A program made the translations under genes and the position numbers. From contig NZ_HE978641.1 of the NCBI RefSeq assembly GCF_000312125.1, positions 209,533 to 273,532 of the forward strand: 64,000 nucleotides of DNA, given 5' to 3'. Source of the DNA: Timonella senegalensis JC301 (GTDB lineage: Bacteria; Actinomycetota; Actinomycetes; Actinomycetales; Cellulomonadaceae). Shown in pieces: positions 53,139 to 63,828 of the stretch; the first letter of the stretch is position 1, and every line of letters starts with the position of its first letter. The notes below the pieces were generated by a model. That model was not told the DNA's origin and searched no databases. It worked only from the letters and a program-made list of their open reading frames with translations.

Positions 53139-53917
53139 TCGGGCAGGTTTCCGCTGGACAGTGATTGGGACTTGCCCGCAACCCGCAGCCCGTACATTCC
53201 ACCGTCCACGGCTAGGAACGTTCCAGTGGTTGAGGTCGCCAGCGGCGAGGCCAGGTAGCAGACTGCGTGTGCGACCTCCGCGGGGCTCACCATACGTCCG
53301 GTGGCCTGGCGTTCCTCCATGAGTCGCAGCCCGTCGAGCGGGTTGTCTGCCGCGTTGATGTGGCCGCGCGCCATCGTGGTGTCCACGGTTCCTGGGTTCA
53401 CTGCGTTAACGCGGATGCCCTCTCCCACATAGTCCGCGGCCATGGACATCGTCAGCGCCTGAACTGCGCCCTTCGAGGTCTGATAGACGGCCCGGTCCAG
53501 AATTCCCGCCCAGCCAGCGATCGAGCTCGTGTTCACGATCGCGGCGTGTTCGGACCGGCGCAGGTATGGGATGGCCGCGCGGCTGGTCCGCACGATTCCC
53601 ATGACGTTGACGTCCAAAACCTTGGCCCAGTCCTCGTCCGAGTTATCCTCAACCCTCCCCCGAGCGCCGATGCCCGCATTGTTAACCAGCACGTCCAAGC
53701 CCCCGAGTACGTCCACCGCGTCCGCTATTCCCGCACGCACCGACTCGTCCGACCCGAGATCCGCTACCACCGCGTGCGCGCCTTCTGGTGTCCCCTCCGT
53801 GTTCTTGTCCAGTGACACCACCGCCGCGCCGCGCTCCATGAGCGCCACCACGATCGCGGCGCCGATGCCGCTCGCGCCGCCTGTGACTACAGCCTTGATT
53901 CCCTCAAACTCCTGCAT
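53120..53917 (-). CDS. Short-chain dehydrogenase, likely 2-keto-3-deoxy-L-fuconate dehydrogenase
   Basis: A 265-residue classical SDR: cofactor loop VVTGGASGIGAAIV, acidic residue in SLDKNTEG that favours NAD, NNAG block (LVNNAGIGARG), catalytic Ser in NTSSIAGW and Tyr-X3-Lys (YQTSKGAVQAL). With the FAH enzyme it fits oxidation of 2-keto-3-deoxyfuconate to the 2,4-diketo acid. It starts 14 bases inside the lactonase gene, with AAGGAC upstream. Confidence 0.87.
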   Translation of the reverse strand: MQEFEGIKAVVTGGASGIGAAIVVALMERGAAVVSLDKNTEGTPEGAHAVVADLGSDESVRAGIADAVDVLGGLDVLVNNAGIGARGRVEDNSDEDWAKVLDVNVMGIVRTSRAAIPYLRRSEHAAIVNTSSIAGWAGILDRAVYQTSKGAVQALTMSMAADYVGEGIRVNAVNPGTVDTTMARGHINAADNPLDGLRLMEERQATGRMVSPAEVAHAVCYLASPLATSTTGTFLAVDGGMYGLRVAGKSQSLSSGNLPEWLVTD

Positions 53918-54809
53918 GACCTTGTCCTTCCTCGCAGTCCGTCATGTCCAACTGGTAGGCCCGCTGCGCGGACCCGCACCAGATGTCGTTTCTTTGATTC
54001 TCGACGAGATGGCCGGTAAGCGCTTCCACAGTCGCCAACCAGCGCCTAAAGTCGCCCGCGAGCCGCAGGACGGGCCAGTCCGAGCCAAACATAAGGCGCT
54101 CGGCACCGAACGCGTCCACCGCGGTGGCCACCGGGAATGCCATGTCCACCGCCTCCCACGTGCTCCAGTTCGCCTCAACTGATAGCCCAGACAACTTGGC
54201 AAACGTGTTGGGGCTGGAAGCAAAACGCCGTAGGTTCCCAGCCCACTCGTCGAGAAGCAGTTGCTTCTTTGTGGCAAGCGGAGGCTTGCCCAGGTGATCG
54301 AGCACAAACGTGACGCGCGGGTGCGCGGCCGCAACTCGGGCCGCCGCCTCGATCTGGTCGGCGCGGATCACGAGGTCAAACGCCAGGCCAGAGCGCTCCA
54401 ACGCATCGAACGCCTGATCCGCCCGGGGGTGAGCGAGCAGCCCGTCCCCCTCCTCCTCCTGGATTTGGTGGCGTATCCCAACCAGCTTGGAACCTCCGGC
54501 CAGCGCGCGCAGTCGCGCGACCTCGGCGTCCACCTCGGGGTCCAACAGGTCTACCCAGCCCACGACCCCGCGGATTCTCGTACTACCCGCGGCTACAGAC
54601 AGCAGGTACTCCGTCTCCTCGGTGCTGTGCACGGTCTGGACGAGGACCGTGCCCTTGACGCGCTCGGCGTGGCCCGATTCCTCGAGCGCCTCCGTGTAGT
54701 TGGTGGGCGAGAAGTCCCGGTCGATCGCGGCCATGGTGTCGGGATCAATCCACGGCTGCGGAACTTCAGCCCGTGCCCACACATGGACATGGGTGTCGAT
54801 GATGTACAC
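53904..54809 (-). CDS. Amidohydrolase-2 family lactonase, likely L-fuconolactonase
   Basis: From GTG 54809, with GAGAGG 7 bases upstream, it is 301 residues (longest frame from 54839). Metal-binding IIDTHVHVW opens the barrel; FVLDHLGKPP and MFGSDWPV supply the other His and Asp. This is the L-fuconolactonase/L-rhamnono-lactonase type. It is the first gene of the four-gene set. The dehydratase and transporter expected for the pathway are not in the window. Confidence 0.88.
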   Translation of the reverse strand: MYIIDTHVHVWARAEVPQPWIDPDTMAAIDRDFSPTNYTEALEESGHAERVKGTVLVQTVHSTEETEYLLSVAAGSTRIRGVVGWVDLLDPEVDAEVARLRALAGGSKLVGIRHQIQEEEGDGLLAHPRADQAFDALERSGLAFDLVIRADQIEAAARVAAAHPRVTFVLDHLGKPPLATKKQLLLDEWAGNLRRFASSPNTFAKLSGLSVEANWSTWEAVDMAFPVATAVDAFGAERLMFGSDWPVLRLAGDFRRWLATVEALTGHLVENQRNDIWCGSAQRAYQLDMTDCEEGQGHAGV

Positions 54810-55027
54810 GCGGAATCCTCTCTGATTCTGCCCAGTCATCCAATGTTTAGTTCATTCTAGGCCTTACACCCTGCGAAACATCTAGCATTTCCGGCGAGTC
54901 ATCCAACCTATGGGACGATGACTGGCGCTTATGCAGGGCCAGGCAGTCCGCGCGCCGGCACAGCCTTGAGGCTGATCCCACAGCGACTTCCGCCCATTTG
55001 ACCCTTTGGATGGAGGACAATGGACGG

Positions 55028-55617
55028 GTGGTAGATGACAAGCCCTCGAAAATGATCCTGCTGACGGGACCTTCTGGTTCCGGGAAGTCACGGCTTTCGC
55101 GACTCTTGGGGTTGCCTTCATTGAACTTGGATAACTACTACCATGACCACGACTACCCCGGCATGCCTCAGCGTTTTGGGATCGTCGACTGGGACTCCCC
55201 ACTTTCGTGGAACAAGGAAGCAGCGCTCGAAGCCGTCACAGAGCTGACGCGTAGCGGCCGCACCGAGGTACCCATCTACGACATCTCGACCTCGAGCCGC
55301 ACCGGCTCGGAACATGTCGACATGACCGGATCCTCCGTATTCATTGCGGAGGGCATCTTTGCCGCCGAGCTCGTTGAGGAGCTCAAGGAACGCGGCGTCC
55401 TCGCCGACGCCCTGTGCATCACTAGGCCCCGCCTCCAAACCTTCTGGTTCCGCCTTATGCGGGACCTCTCCGAGTCGCGAAAACCGCCGCTCACGCTGCT
55501 CCGCCGTGGCTGGGGACTCATGCGGGACGAGCCGAGCAGATCAAGAAGTGGGTTGCCAAGGGCTGCCGCCCGGTCTCCGTGAGCGAGGCCGCCGACTGCG
55601 TGCGCTCGCACGTGTAA
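55028..55617 (+). CDS. udk: Uridine kinase with apparent one-base frameshift near the C-terminus
   Basis: GTG 55028 has GGAGGA 10 bases upstream. The P-loop LLTGPSGSGKSRLSRLLG, LDNYYHDHDYPGM, VDWDSPLSWN and FIAEGIFAAE fit the actinobacterial uridine kinase, which makes UMP from uridine. In the start frame the end reads PSRSRSGLPRAAARSP and stops at 55582. In the next frame the expected tail PEQIKKWVAKGCRPVSVSEA runs to TAA 55617. Adding one base at the CC of 55532-55533 joins the two exactly. It is either a sequencing error or a real lesion that alters only the last 30 residues. Confidence 0.82.
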
Positions 55618-55794
55618 CCCCCGCACTCACCCTCCCCCCCCTCTCCTCCCTCCCTCGTCGAGAGTGGGCTCAGGAATACTCTCGATGGCAAGGGTGGCGG
55701 CGACGGACCCGCTCGCGGGGGCACAGACGCGCTGCACAAGCACGAGACACAAGCACGAGGCTCAGACGCACTGCCCACGCAAGGACAAGCCACA

Positions 55795-55840
55795 AACGCC
55801 GAAGGGCGGCCACCCAACCGGGTAGCCGCCCTTCGGCGTT
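55795..55840 (-). terminator. Terminator after clpC
   Basis: Perfect 16-bp arms (55795-55810 and 55825-55840) with an imperfect inner stem, 20 bp beyond the clpC stop. The rest of the gap from 55618 is C/T-rich with no gene seen. Confidence 0.75.
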
Positions 55841-55860
55841 GTACGTGTGCGGAGCTAGGC

Positions 55861-58398
<2,538 letters not shown>

Positions 58399-58515
58399 GT
58401 GCGCTCCTCACGAGTGCTACCCTTCGATCCAGTCGGGGCGCCGCGGATCTCAGGTTGGCTTAGGTATGACTCTAGTAGGTTCAAACCCGCCGAGTCTCAC
58501 TCATATGCCCATGTT

Positions 58516-58526
58516 CGCCAGCGGCG
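58516..58526. promoter_or_regulatory. ClgR-box candidate upstream of clpC
   Basis: CGCCAGCGGCG fits the actinobacterial ClgR core CGCYNANRGCG at all specified positions but one. It lies 118 bp before the clpC start. clpC is a usual ClgR target. The short, GC-rich match could be chance. Confidence 0.4.
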
Positions 58527-58573
58527 TGACTGTTCAGCCCTGCGCGCACATCACAGCCACCTCAAACGAGCGA

Positions 58574-59728
58574 TCAGGCCGTGTAGATGTCCAGCACTCG
58601 GTGCCCGATGTAGTCCACGTCGAAGGACTTTGCTTGCTTGATTTGAGCCTCACTTTCGGCCGAGCGCAGTTCCTTGGACTCCACGTACCGCTTGAGCATC
58701 TGCGCAAAGGCCTCGGTGTCAGTTGCGTCCACGAGGTTCCGTTCGAGGCCCTCCATGACCGTGCGGTATCCGGGGTTGTCCCCCGCGATGACCACTCCGC
58801 GGCACGCAGCCAGAGCCTCGACCACGGAGATACCAAAGCTCTCGCCACCGGTGGATGGCAGCGCCACAATGTCCGCGCCAGCCAACAGTTCGGCCTTGTC
58901 ATCCTCGGCCACGTAGCCGATGAATGAGGTGATCTTATCCAAACCGGCCGACGCCACATAGCTGAGTAGATCGTCGTGAAGGGGCCCCTTGCCGCCGATG
59001 ACAATCTCGAACGGCGTATCGGTGATGTCCACGAGGCGGCGGCACGCCGCCAGCAGTTCGCGAGCGCCCTTGCGCTCGACCAGCCTGCCAAGGAAGAAGA
59101 TCTTCACAGGCGCACCAGAAGCCGCCGGCTGCTCCGCAAGCCTTGCCATCTCCGCGCGGTGCGCGTTCTCGTACCCGAGCACTCGCACGGGGTTCCCAAT
59201 GACCACGGGAGCGACCTTGAGCGCCTCGCGCGCGAACGACGCAGCAGGCGAGGACACCGCGATGACCTGCTTAAACCGGCGCAGTTGCTTGCGTTGCACC
59301 CAGCCGAGCGCCTTGGTGCCTACCCTGGTCAGCCACGACCACGGCAGGATATGGAACGTGCCCACGATCGCGGTGGAGGGCTTGGCATGCGCGATCACGC
59401 GCCCCGCCATGAGCGGGCTGTACGGCATGTGGATGTGCAGGACGTCGAAGTCAACGGTATCGAGCAGTTCCTTGATCGGCTCCGTGGGCGCCGGAAGCGG
59501 GATGCCCAGTCGGTTCCCATTGAACTTAAGGCGTAGGTTCTTGGCGAGCGAGTGCATGCGAGGTAGGTCCGTGCGCTTGGTGGTCGACGTCAGGTAGTGG
59601 ACCGTGTGCCCCTTGCCGGTCAGCCACCGTCCGAGCGTCAGCACATGCTGCTGCACGCCGTCCGTGCTGTCGAGTGAGTCGTCAATGACGAGGCCAATAG
59701 TGAGGGACCTGGTGGAGTCTTGGGTCAT
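58574..59728 (-). CDS. GT4-family glycosyltransferase, PimA-like
   Basis: A 384-residue GT-B enzyme. The N-terminal fold has IGLVIDDSLDSTDGVQQHV and VLHIHMPYSPLMAGRV; the C-terminal donor-binding half has FFLGRLVERKGARELL and the EX7E motif PSTGGESFGISVVEALAA. The pattern matches phosphatidylinositol mannosyltransferases (PimA/PimB/MgtA) and related actinobacterial lipid glycosyltransferases. No signal peptide, so it acts at the inner face of the membrane. Confidence 0.88.
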   Translation of the reverse strand: MTQDSTRSLTIGLVIDDSLDSTDGVQQHVLTLGRWLTGKGHTVHYLTSTTKRTDLPRMHSLAKNLRLKFNGNRLGIPLPAPTEPIKELLDTVDFDVLHIHMPYSPLMAGRVIAHAKPSTAIVGTFHILPWSWLTRVGTKALGWVQRKQLRRFKQVIAVSSPAASFAREALKVAPVVIGNPVRVLGYENAHRAEMARLAEQPAASGAPVKIFFLGRLVERKGARELLAACRRLVDITDTPFEIVIGGKGPLHDDLLSYVASAGLDKITSFIGYVAEDDKAELLAGADIVALPSTGGESFGISVVEALAACRGVVIAGDNPGYRTVMEGLERNLVDATDTEAFAQMLKRYVESKELRSAESEAQIKQAKSFDVDYIGHRVLDIYTA

Positions 59729-59818
59729 CAGTGCTGCACTTCCATCGTTGTCTTGCGTGTGGGGGCGGGCCCGCTGTGGGAGGAACGCTCAGTGGCGGCG
59801 CGCGGCGCGCCGCTCGGC

Positions 59819-60244
59819 CTACGTCTCGAGGAGGATCGTTACCGGTCCGTCGTTGGTGAACGCCACGTCCATGTGGGCGCCGAATACGCCGGTACCCACG
59901 GTCAGGTTTCGCGCACGCAGTCCGTCCACCACAGCCGCTACCAGCGGCTCGGCCACGTCGCCCTTGGCGGCGCCGTTCCAGGAGGGCCTACGGCCCTTCT
60001 TCACGTCCGCATACAGCGTGAACTGACTAACTACGATTATGGGTGCGTTCACGTCACTGGCCGACTTCTCGTCATCCAAGACTCGGAGCTCCGCTACCTT
60101 ACGGACGATCGTGTCGACCTCGGCCTGGCCGTCTCCATGGGTCACTCCAACGAGCACCACGAGGCCTTGGTCTGTGAACGACGAGACGACTTCACCATCA
60201 ACGGTCACGGATGCGTTGCGCGCCCGCTGCAGTACAGCCCGCAC
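59819..60244 (-). CDS. dtd: D-aminoacyl-tRNA deacylase
   Basis: A 141-residue homodimeric enzyme that frees D-amino acids from mischarged tRNA. It begins MRAVLQRARNASVTVDGEVV, followed by GLVVLVGVTHGDG and the signature SQFTLYAD; the cross-subunit Gly-Pro appears as NDGPVTILLET. GTG start with GGAGG 9 bases upstream. It lies 3 bp after the DUF2516 gene. Confidence 0.96.
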   Translation of the reverse strand: MRAVLQRARNASVTVDGEVVSSFTDQGLVVLVGVTHGDGQAEVDTIVRKVAELRVLDDEKSASDVNAPIIVVSQFTLYADVKKGRRPSWNGAAKGDVAEPLVAAVVDGLRARNLTVGTGVFGAHMDVAFTNDGPVTILLET

Positions 60245-60247
60245 AAG

Positions 60248-60589
60248 TCACCAGCCTCCGCGCTTGTTGTTTCCTGAGCCTGAGTTCCCGCTGCCATAGC
60301 CGTAAGGGGTTACCGCCGGGCGTACGTCGGTGAGGTAGATGAAGGAGGGAATCGCCACCAGAAGTGCGCTGAGCCCGAGGAAGCCCCAACCGAGCGGTGG
60401 CTGTAAGCCGAGGAACCCTACGAGCGCCGTACCGCCCAGGAGAAGAGACCAGAACTGCTTGGTCTTCTTGCCCTCACTGGTAAACGCCCGTGCTGGCCTA
60501 CGCAGGCAATCAACCAGCGCGAACACCTCGACCGCGAAGCAGCCAGCGGTGAGCGCGAACATGATGAGCTGTTGGAGTGGACCAAACAT
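60248..60589 (-). CDS. DUF2516 membrane protein
   Basis: From ATG 60589 it is 113 residues with three hydrophobic helices (MFALTAGCFAVEVFALVDCL; FWSLLLGGTALVGFLGL; GFLGLSALLVAIPSFIYLTD) and a Gly/Asn/Ser-rich tail. The order and the RPARAFTSEGKKTKQFW loop match DUF2516. Function unknown. It is tightly linked to dtd. Confidence 0.87.
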   Translation of the reverse strand: MFGPLQQLIMFALTAGCFAVEVFALVDCLRRPARAFTSEGKKTKQFWSLLLGGTALVGFLGLQPPLGWGFLGLSALLVAIPSFIYLTDVRPAVTPYGYGSGNSGSGNNKRGGW

Positions 60590-60656
60590 GGTGCCTACTT
60601 TTCGTTCGAAGGGGCGGGTGCGGAGCCGATTCGCTGGATTGGAGGATCTCGACGAA

Positions 60657-61769
60657 TCATAGCGGAGCCAGCAGTTCGCGGGCTTCGCTCTCAGTGGCGC
60701 CGCTCGCTTCCGCAAGGTCCACGATCGCGGACCGCAGGATCAGGATGAGGGACTGAGCGTGCCAGTTGGTCTCGCCCAATGCGCCGGGAGCCGCGTCGGC
60801 TCCGATCTCGCGAAGCATCTTGAGCGCCACCTTGGGTTCCTTGCCCAACGCGAGCGAGGTACCCAGTTCGACCACGGCTTCCGCCATTCGGTCCATGAGC
60901 TGCGCCACCTGTTCGGAGCCCTCCGAGTGCGGGGTGCTGCTCGCCCTGCGTGCGATGACGCGAACGGACCGCATTGCCCGGTCTACGAGTACTCGAACGT
61001 TCTCGATTCTGGTGATTTCACCGCGGTGTCTGCGTGCAGATGCCGCAATCCGTGCTGTGTTCAGGGACTCCTGCGAGGTGATGCGCCAGTCCTCGAGGAT
61101 GCCTTCGGAGGCTCGTCCACGGGACATCGCCACATCTTGATCGGCGGCAGAACCGGTCCGAAGTCCACGTGCCGTGAGTTTTAGGGTTTCCGCGAGTTCT
61201 CGGCAGGCCGCCCTTGCTGTAGCCCGTGCTCGACGATGTGGATCGCTCGGCACTAGGAGCGCCACGAGGACCGCGACGACCGAGCCGATGACCGCATCAG
61301 ACCAACGTCCAAAGCTCCCGCCCAAAGCGGGGCTGAGCAGTCCAGCCGGGAGGCCAATAAGAACTGCCGTCTGGGTGCCAGTGTGGCTGGCAAGGGTGGC
61401 GCCCGATCCCGCGAACCGCGCGATCATGACAGCGAGGAAAATTGCCACAGCAATCTGGATCGGTCCGTGGCCAAAGAACACGCCGAAGTACTCACCGGCA
61501 AAAATGCCAAAGGAGAGGCCTACACCGGTCTCCGCAACCCGGCGTACGCTGCGCTCGGCGGTGAAGCCAAGGCACGCCCACGCAGCGACGGGAGCGAAGT
61601 AGGGATACTGATGCCCAAAGACCTTGTTCGCCACCAAGTGGGCAAGCCCGCACGCAATTGCGGCGATAAGCGTTGGCCCAAAGGCTCGCCGCACTCGTCC
61701 AACCCCTTGGCGCGACCACGTGGCTATTCTGTTCCACAGGACTTGGGCTGGGGCTATAGCCGTTGCCAC
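60657..61769 (-). CDS. FUSC (aromatic acid exporter)-family membrane protein
   Basis: A 370-residue protein with about six helices in the first 170 residues (LIAAIACGLAHLVANKVFG; VAIFLAVMIARFAGSGATLA; DAVIGSVVAVLVALLVPSDP), followed by a helical cytoplasmic domain of about 190 residues. This is the short FUSC layout. It starts with a GTG just beyond the ygfZ stop (1 bp gap). Substrate unknown; possibly weak acids or envelope stress. Confidence 0.87.
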   Translation of the reverse strand: MATAIAPAQVLWNRIATWSRQGVGRVRRAFGPTLIAAIACGLAHLVANKVFGHQYPYFAPVAAWACLGFTAERSVRRVAETGVGLSFGIFAGEYFGVFFGHGPIQIAVAIFLAVMIARFAGSGATLASHTGTQTAVLIGLPAGLLSPALGGSFGRWSDAVIGSVVAVLVALLVPSDPHRRARATARAACRELAETLKLTARGLRTGSAADQDVAMSRGRASEGILEDWRITSQESLNTARIAASARRHRGEITRIENVRVLVDRAMRSVRVIARRASSTPHSEGSEQVAQLMDRMAEAVVELGTSLALGKEPKVALKMLREIGADAAPGALGETNWHAQSLILILRSAIVDLAEASGATESEARELLAPL

Positions 61770-61770
61770 C

Positions 61771-62922
61771 TTACAGATACCCGCCCATTGCGTTGCTCAG
61801 GTTGACTGCTCCACGCGCAGCACGAGACGTCTCGCCACGTGCACCGGGACGGTCGGCGGACACTCCTTCACCGGCCACGACGACCTCTTGGCCACCGGAG
61901 ATAGCGCCGCCATCGCAGTCCACTACAAACTCGGCATCTGTGGGGGTAGAACGCTTGATCACGCCCAACGCGATCGGGCCAAGTTCGTGGTGACGTGCCA
62001 CCGACGTGACCTGCCCTACGACCTTTTCGCCAACGTAAATGTTCGCTCCGCGTTCTGGAAGCAGGTGACCGGAACCATCGAGGTAGATCATCACGAGCCT
62101 GCGCGGAGGCCGGCCCAAGTTGTGCACACGCGCAATGGTTTCCTGGCCGCGGTAACAGCCCTTGTGCAGGTGGACAGCCGTGCGCAACCAGTCCAACTCG
62201 TGCGCGATCGACTTGTGGTCGACCTCGTTCTCGATACGGGGACGCCATGCCTCGATGCGGAGAGCCTCCGTGGCCCAGGTGCCCGCGAGTTTCCACCCGC
62301 CGGCCTCCCGCCGTGCCACTTGCGCCGCAAGGTCTTCGCGGGGAACCAGCACGAGACGCCACGGGCGCTGCGTGCCGGGGTGCTCGGAAGAGTCGGCCGC
62401 ATAGCGGGTTCCACCCTCGAGCACCTCAGGCCACCGGTCGAGCCACGTCACGGGCTCAGAATCCTTGCCCTCGTGAGAGATGGGCTCACCGATTGCGGCC
62501 CATTGGTCGGTGACATCGGCAATGTCCACTTGCTTCATGAACTTCATGCGGTTGAGCCACGCGTTCAACTCCACGGCCTTGGGCCGCGAGGTGATCAGCC
62601 AGGTGGTCTTGCCATCGTCTACAACTCCGGCGGCATGCTCAATGTGTCCCTGTGGAGACAGCACCAGGAGTTCCCGTGAACTACGAGGCTCCAAGCCCTC
62701 AAGCTGTGCCGAGGTGATGGAGTGCAGCCATTCGAGCCGTTCCGGCCCGGTTACGGAGACCACACCAAGGTGCGACTGATCCACCACCGCTGCCCCGCGC
62801 ACAAGTGCGCGCTGCTCCGCAGTGGGGTCGCCATAGTGCCACGCCACACCTGCATCAGGGCCGGCCGCGGCAACAGCACCGTGGCGAGATAGAAGGGGAC
62901 TCGAGTATTTCTGCTCACTCAA
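61771..62922 (-). CDS. ygfZ: Folate-binding protein YgfZ
   Basis: A 383-residue GcvT-like protein that helps assemble or repair iron-sulfur proteins such as MiaB. The YgfZ signature is HKGCYRGQETIARVHNLG with the key Cys. Opening LVRGAAVVDQSHLGVVSVTG, folate-binding LVLSPQGHIEHAAGVV. It follows the nitrobindin-like gene by 11 bp, forming an operon with it and the FUSC gene. Confidence 0.95.
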   Translation of the reverse strand: MSEQKYSSPLLSRHGAVAAAGPDAGVAWHYGDPTAEQRALVRGAAVVDQSHLGVVSVTGPERLEWLHSITSAQLEGLEPRSSRELLVLSPQGHIEHAAGVVDDGKTTWLITSRPKAVELNAWLNRMKFMKQVDIADVTDQWAAIGEPISHEGKDSEPVTWLDRWPEVLEGGTRYAADSSEHPGTQRPWRLVLVPREDLAAQVARREAGGWKLAGTWATEALRIEAWRPRIENEVDHKSIAHELDWLRTAVHLHKGCYRGQETIARVHNLGRPPRRLVMIYLDGSGHLLPERGANIYVGEKVVGQVTSVARHHELGPIALGVIKRSTPTDAEFVVDCDGGAISGGQEVVVAGEGVSADRPGARGETSRAARGAVNLSNAMGGYL

Positions 62923-62933
62923 TGCGCCGCCGC

Positions 62934-63569
62934 CTACTCTTCTACGCGAGTCAGCGTTGCCGAAACGTAGTCCTGCAACGGATTACCGAACGCCGCGAGC
63001 GACTGAACCCACATGAGGTTGCCGTTCACGTTGCCGTACATGCGCTTGGAGGCGGTGACCTCCGCGGCAGTTCCGGTGCGTGCGATCAGGTCGGAGACCA
63101 GCTGTACCTTGCCGTCGCCAGCGGCGCCAAGGTACACGGCCACACGGCCCGCAGGGTCGGAAAGCAGCACCTCAAGCGAGGTCTGCCCCGCGGGCACGCC
63201 CTGATGCGGTTCGGGAGCAATGCGCCAGTAGCCCGTCTCAGTCGACCACACGACCAACTCGGGGTCCGCTGGGTCGTGCGCAGAATCGTCGGAAATCAGT
63301 TCGGGGGCGTCATCGCCCGCGAGTTTGGCGTCCAACTTGTCAAACTCGGCCATCTGGTCGGGGACCTCTGGCATTGACTCGGGGGTCAAACGAATCGTGG
63401 ATTCGTACCGCAGGTACGGTCCACCATCGTGGTCAAACGTCACCTCTTGGATAAAACCGGAAGTCTCCAACCCTGGATACTCCAGCACCCCCTCACCTCG
63501 CCACGATCCAACCAACCACGCGAGCGGGTAAAGTTCGGGAGCTAGTCCCTGAGGAAACGTAAAAGCCAC
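62934..63569 (-). CDS. Nitrobindin-like (DUF1794/FABP) heme protein
   Basis: A 211-residue 10-strand beta-barrel protein. The family start GSWRGEGVLEYPG (Gly-X-Trp-X-Gly-X-Gly) is clear, and PNRMWVQSLA-type closing is seen as GNVNGNLMWVQSLAAFGNPL. Bacterial nitrobindins bind heme and handle nitric oxide or peroxynitrite. A conserved C-terminal His ligand is not certain here. It overlaps none but lies 2 bp after the 39-residue gene. Confidence 0.87.
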   Translation of the reverse strand: MAFTFPQGLAPELYPLAWLVGSWRGEGVLEYPGLETSGFIQEVTFDHDGGPYLRYESTIRLTPESMPEVPDQMAEFDKLDAKLAGDDAPELISDDSAHDPADPELVVWSTETGYWRIAPEPHQGVPAGQTSLEVLLSDPAGRVAVYLGAAGDGKVQLVSDLIARTGTAAEVTASKRMYGNVNGNLMWVQSLAAFGNPLQDYVSATLTRVEE

Positions 63570-63571
63570 TG

Positions 63572-63691
63572 TTATCGCTGTCCCTTAAAAAGCTTGTACA
63601 CGGCGTAGCCGGCGAACCACACAATGGTGACCGAAACGGCTACGAGCAGGGTGAGAAAGAAGGCCTCAAGAATCTGTACGTCTACGTCCAT
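63572..63691 (-). CDS. 39-residue single-pass membrane protein
   Basis: ATG 63691 has AGGA 8 bases upstream; stop TAA 63574..63572. It has an acidic head (MDVDVQILEA), one helix (FFLTLLVAVSVTIVWFAGYA) and a basic tail (YKLFKGQR), the opposite charge layout to the other two small proteins here, so the N-terminus should face outside. It begins the run to nitrobindin, ygfZ and FUSC with a 2-bp gap. Function unknown. Confidence 0.72.
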   Translation of the reverse strand: MDVDVQILEAFFLTLLVAVSVTIVWFAGYAVYKLFKGQR

Positions 63692-63739
63692 GAGGCAATC
63701 CTACCTGCCATATCTAACGCATTGGCATAACCCGAAGGC

Positions 63740-63815
63740 ACGTGGGTAGTATTCCCACGCTCACTGTGGCGTGGGCGGGAATCTCAGTGCAGGTCCCGCC
63801 GCGAACCTGCGTGAG
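63740..63815 (+). promoter_or_regulatory. Structured leader upstream of the DsrE-like gene
   Basis: Three short stems can form in series: CGTGGG-N7-CCCACG, CCCACGC-N8-GCGTGGG (exclusive with the first) and GCAGGT-N10-ACCTGC. Mutually exclusive stems suggest attenuation. No known riboswitch consensus was recognised. Confidence 0.3.
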
Positions 63816-63828
63816 GGAACATAGGATC

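Noticed and set aside
63740-63815. Possible cobalamin riboswitch (GGGAATC and CCGC words)
   Set aside because: The order and spacing of the conserved boxes do not fit; kept only as an unidentified structured leader.
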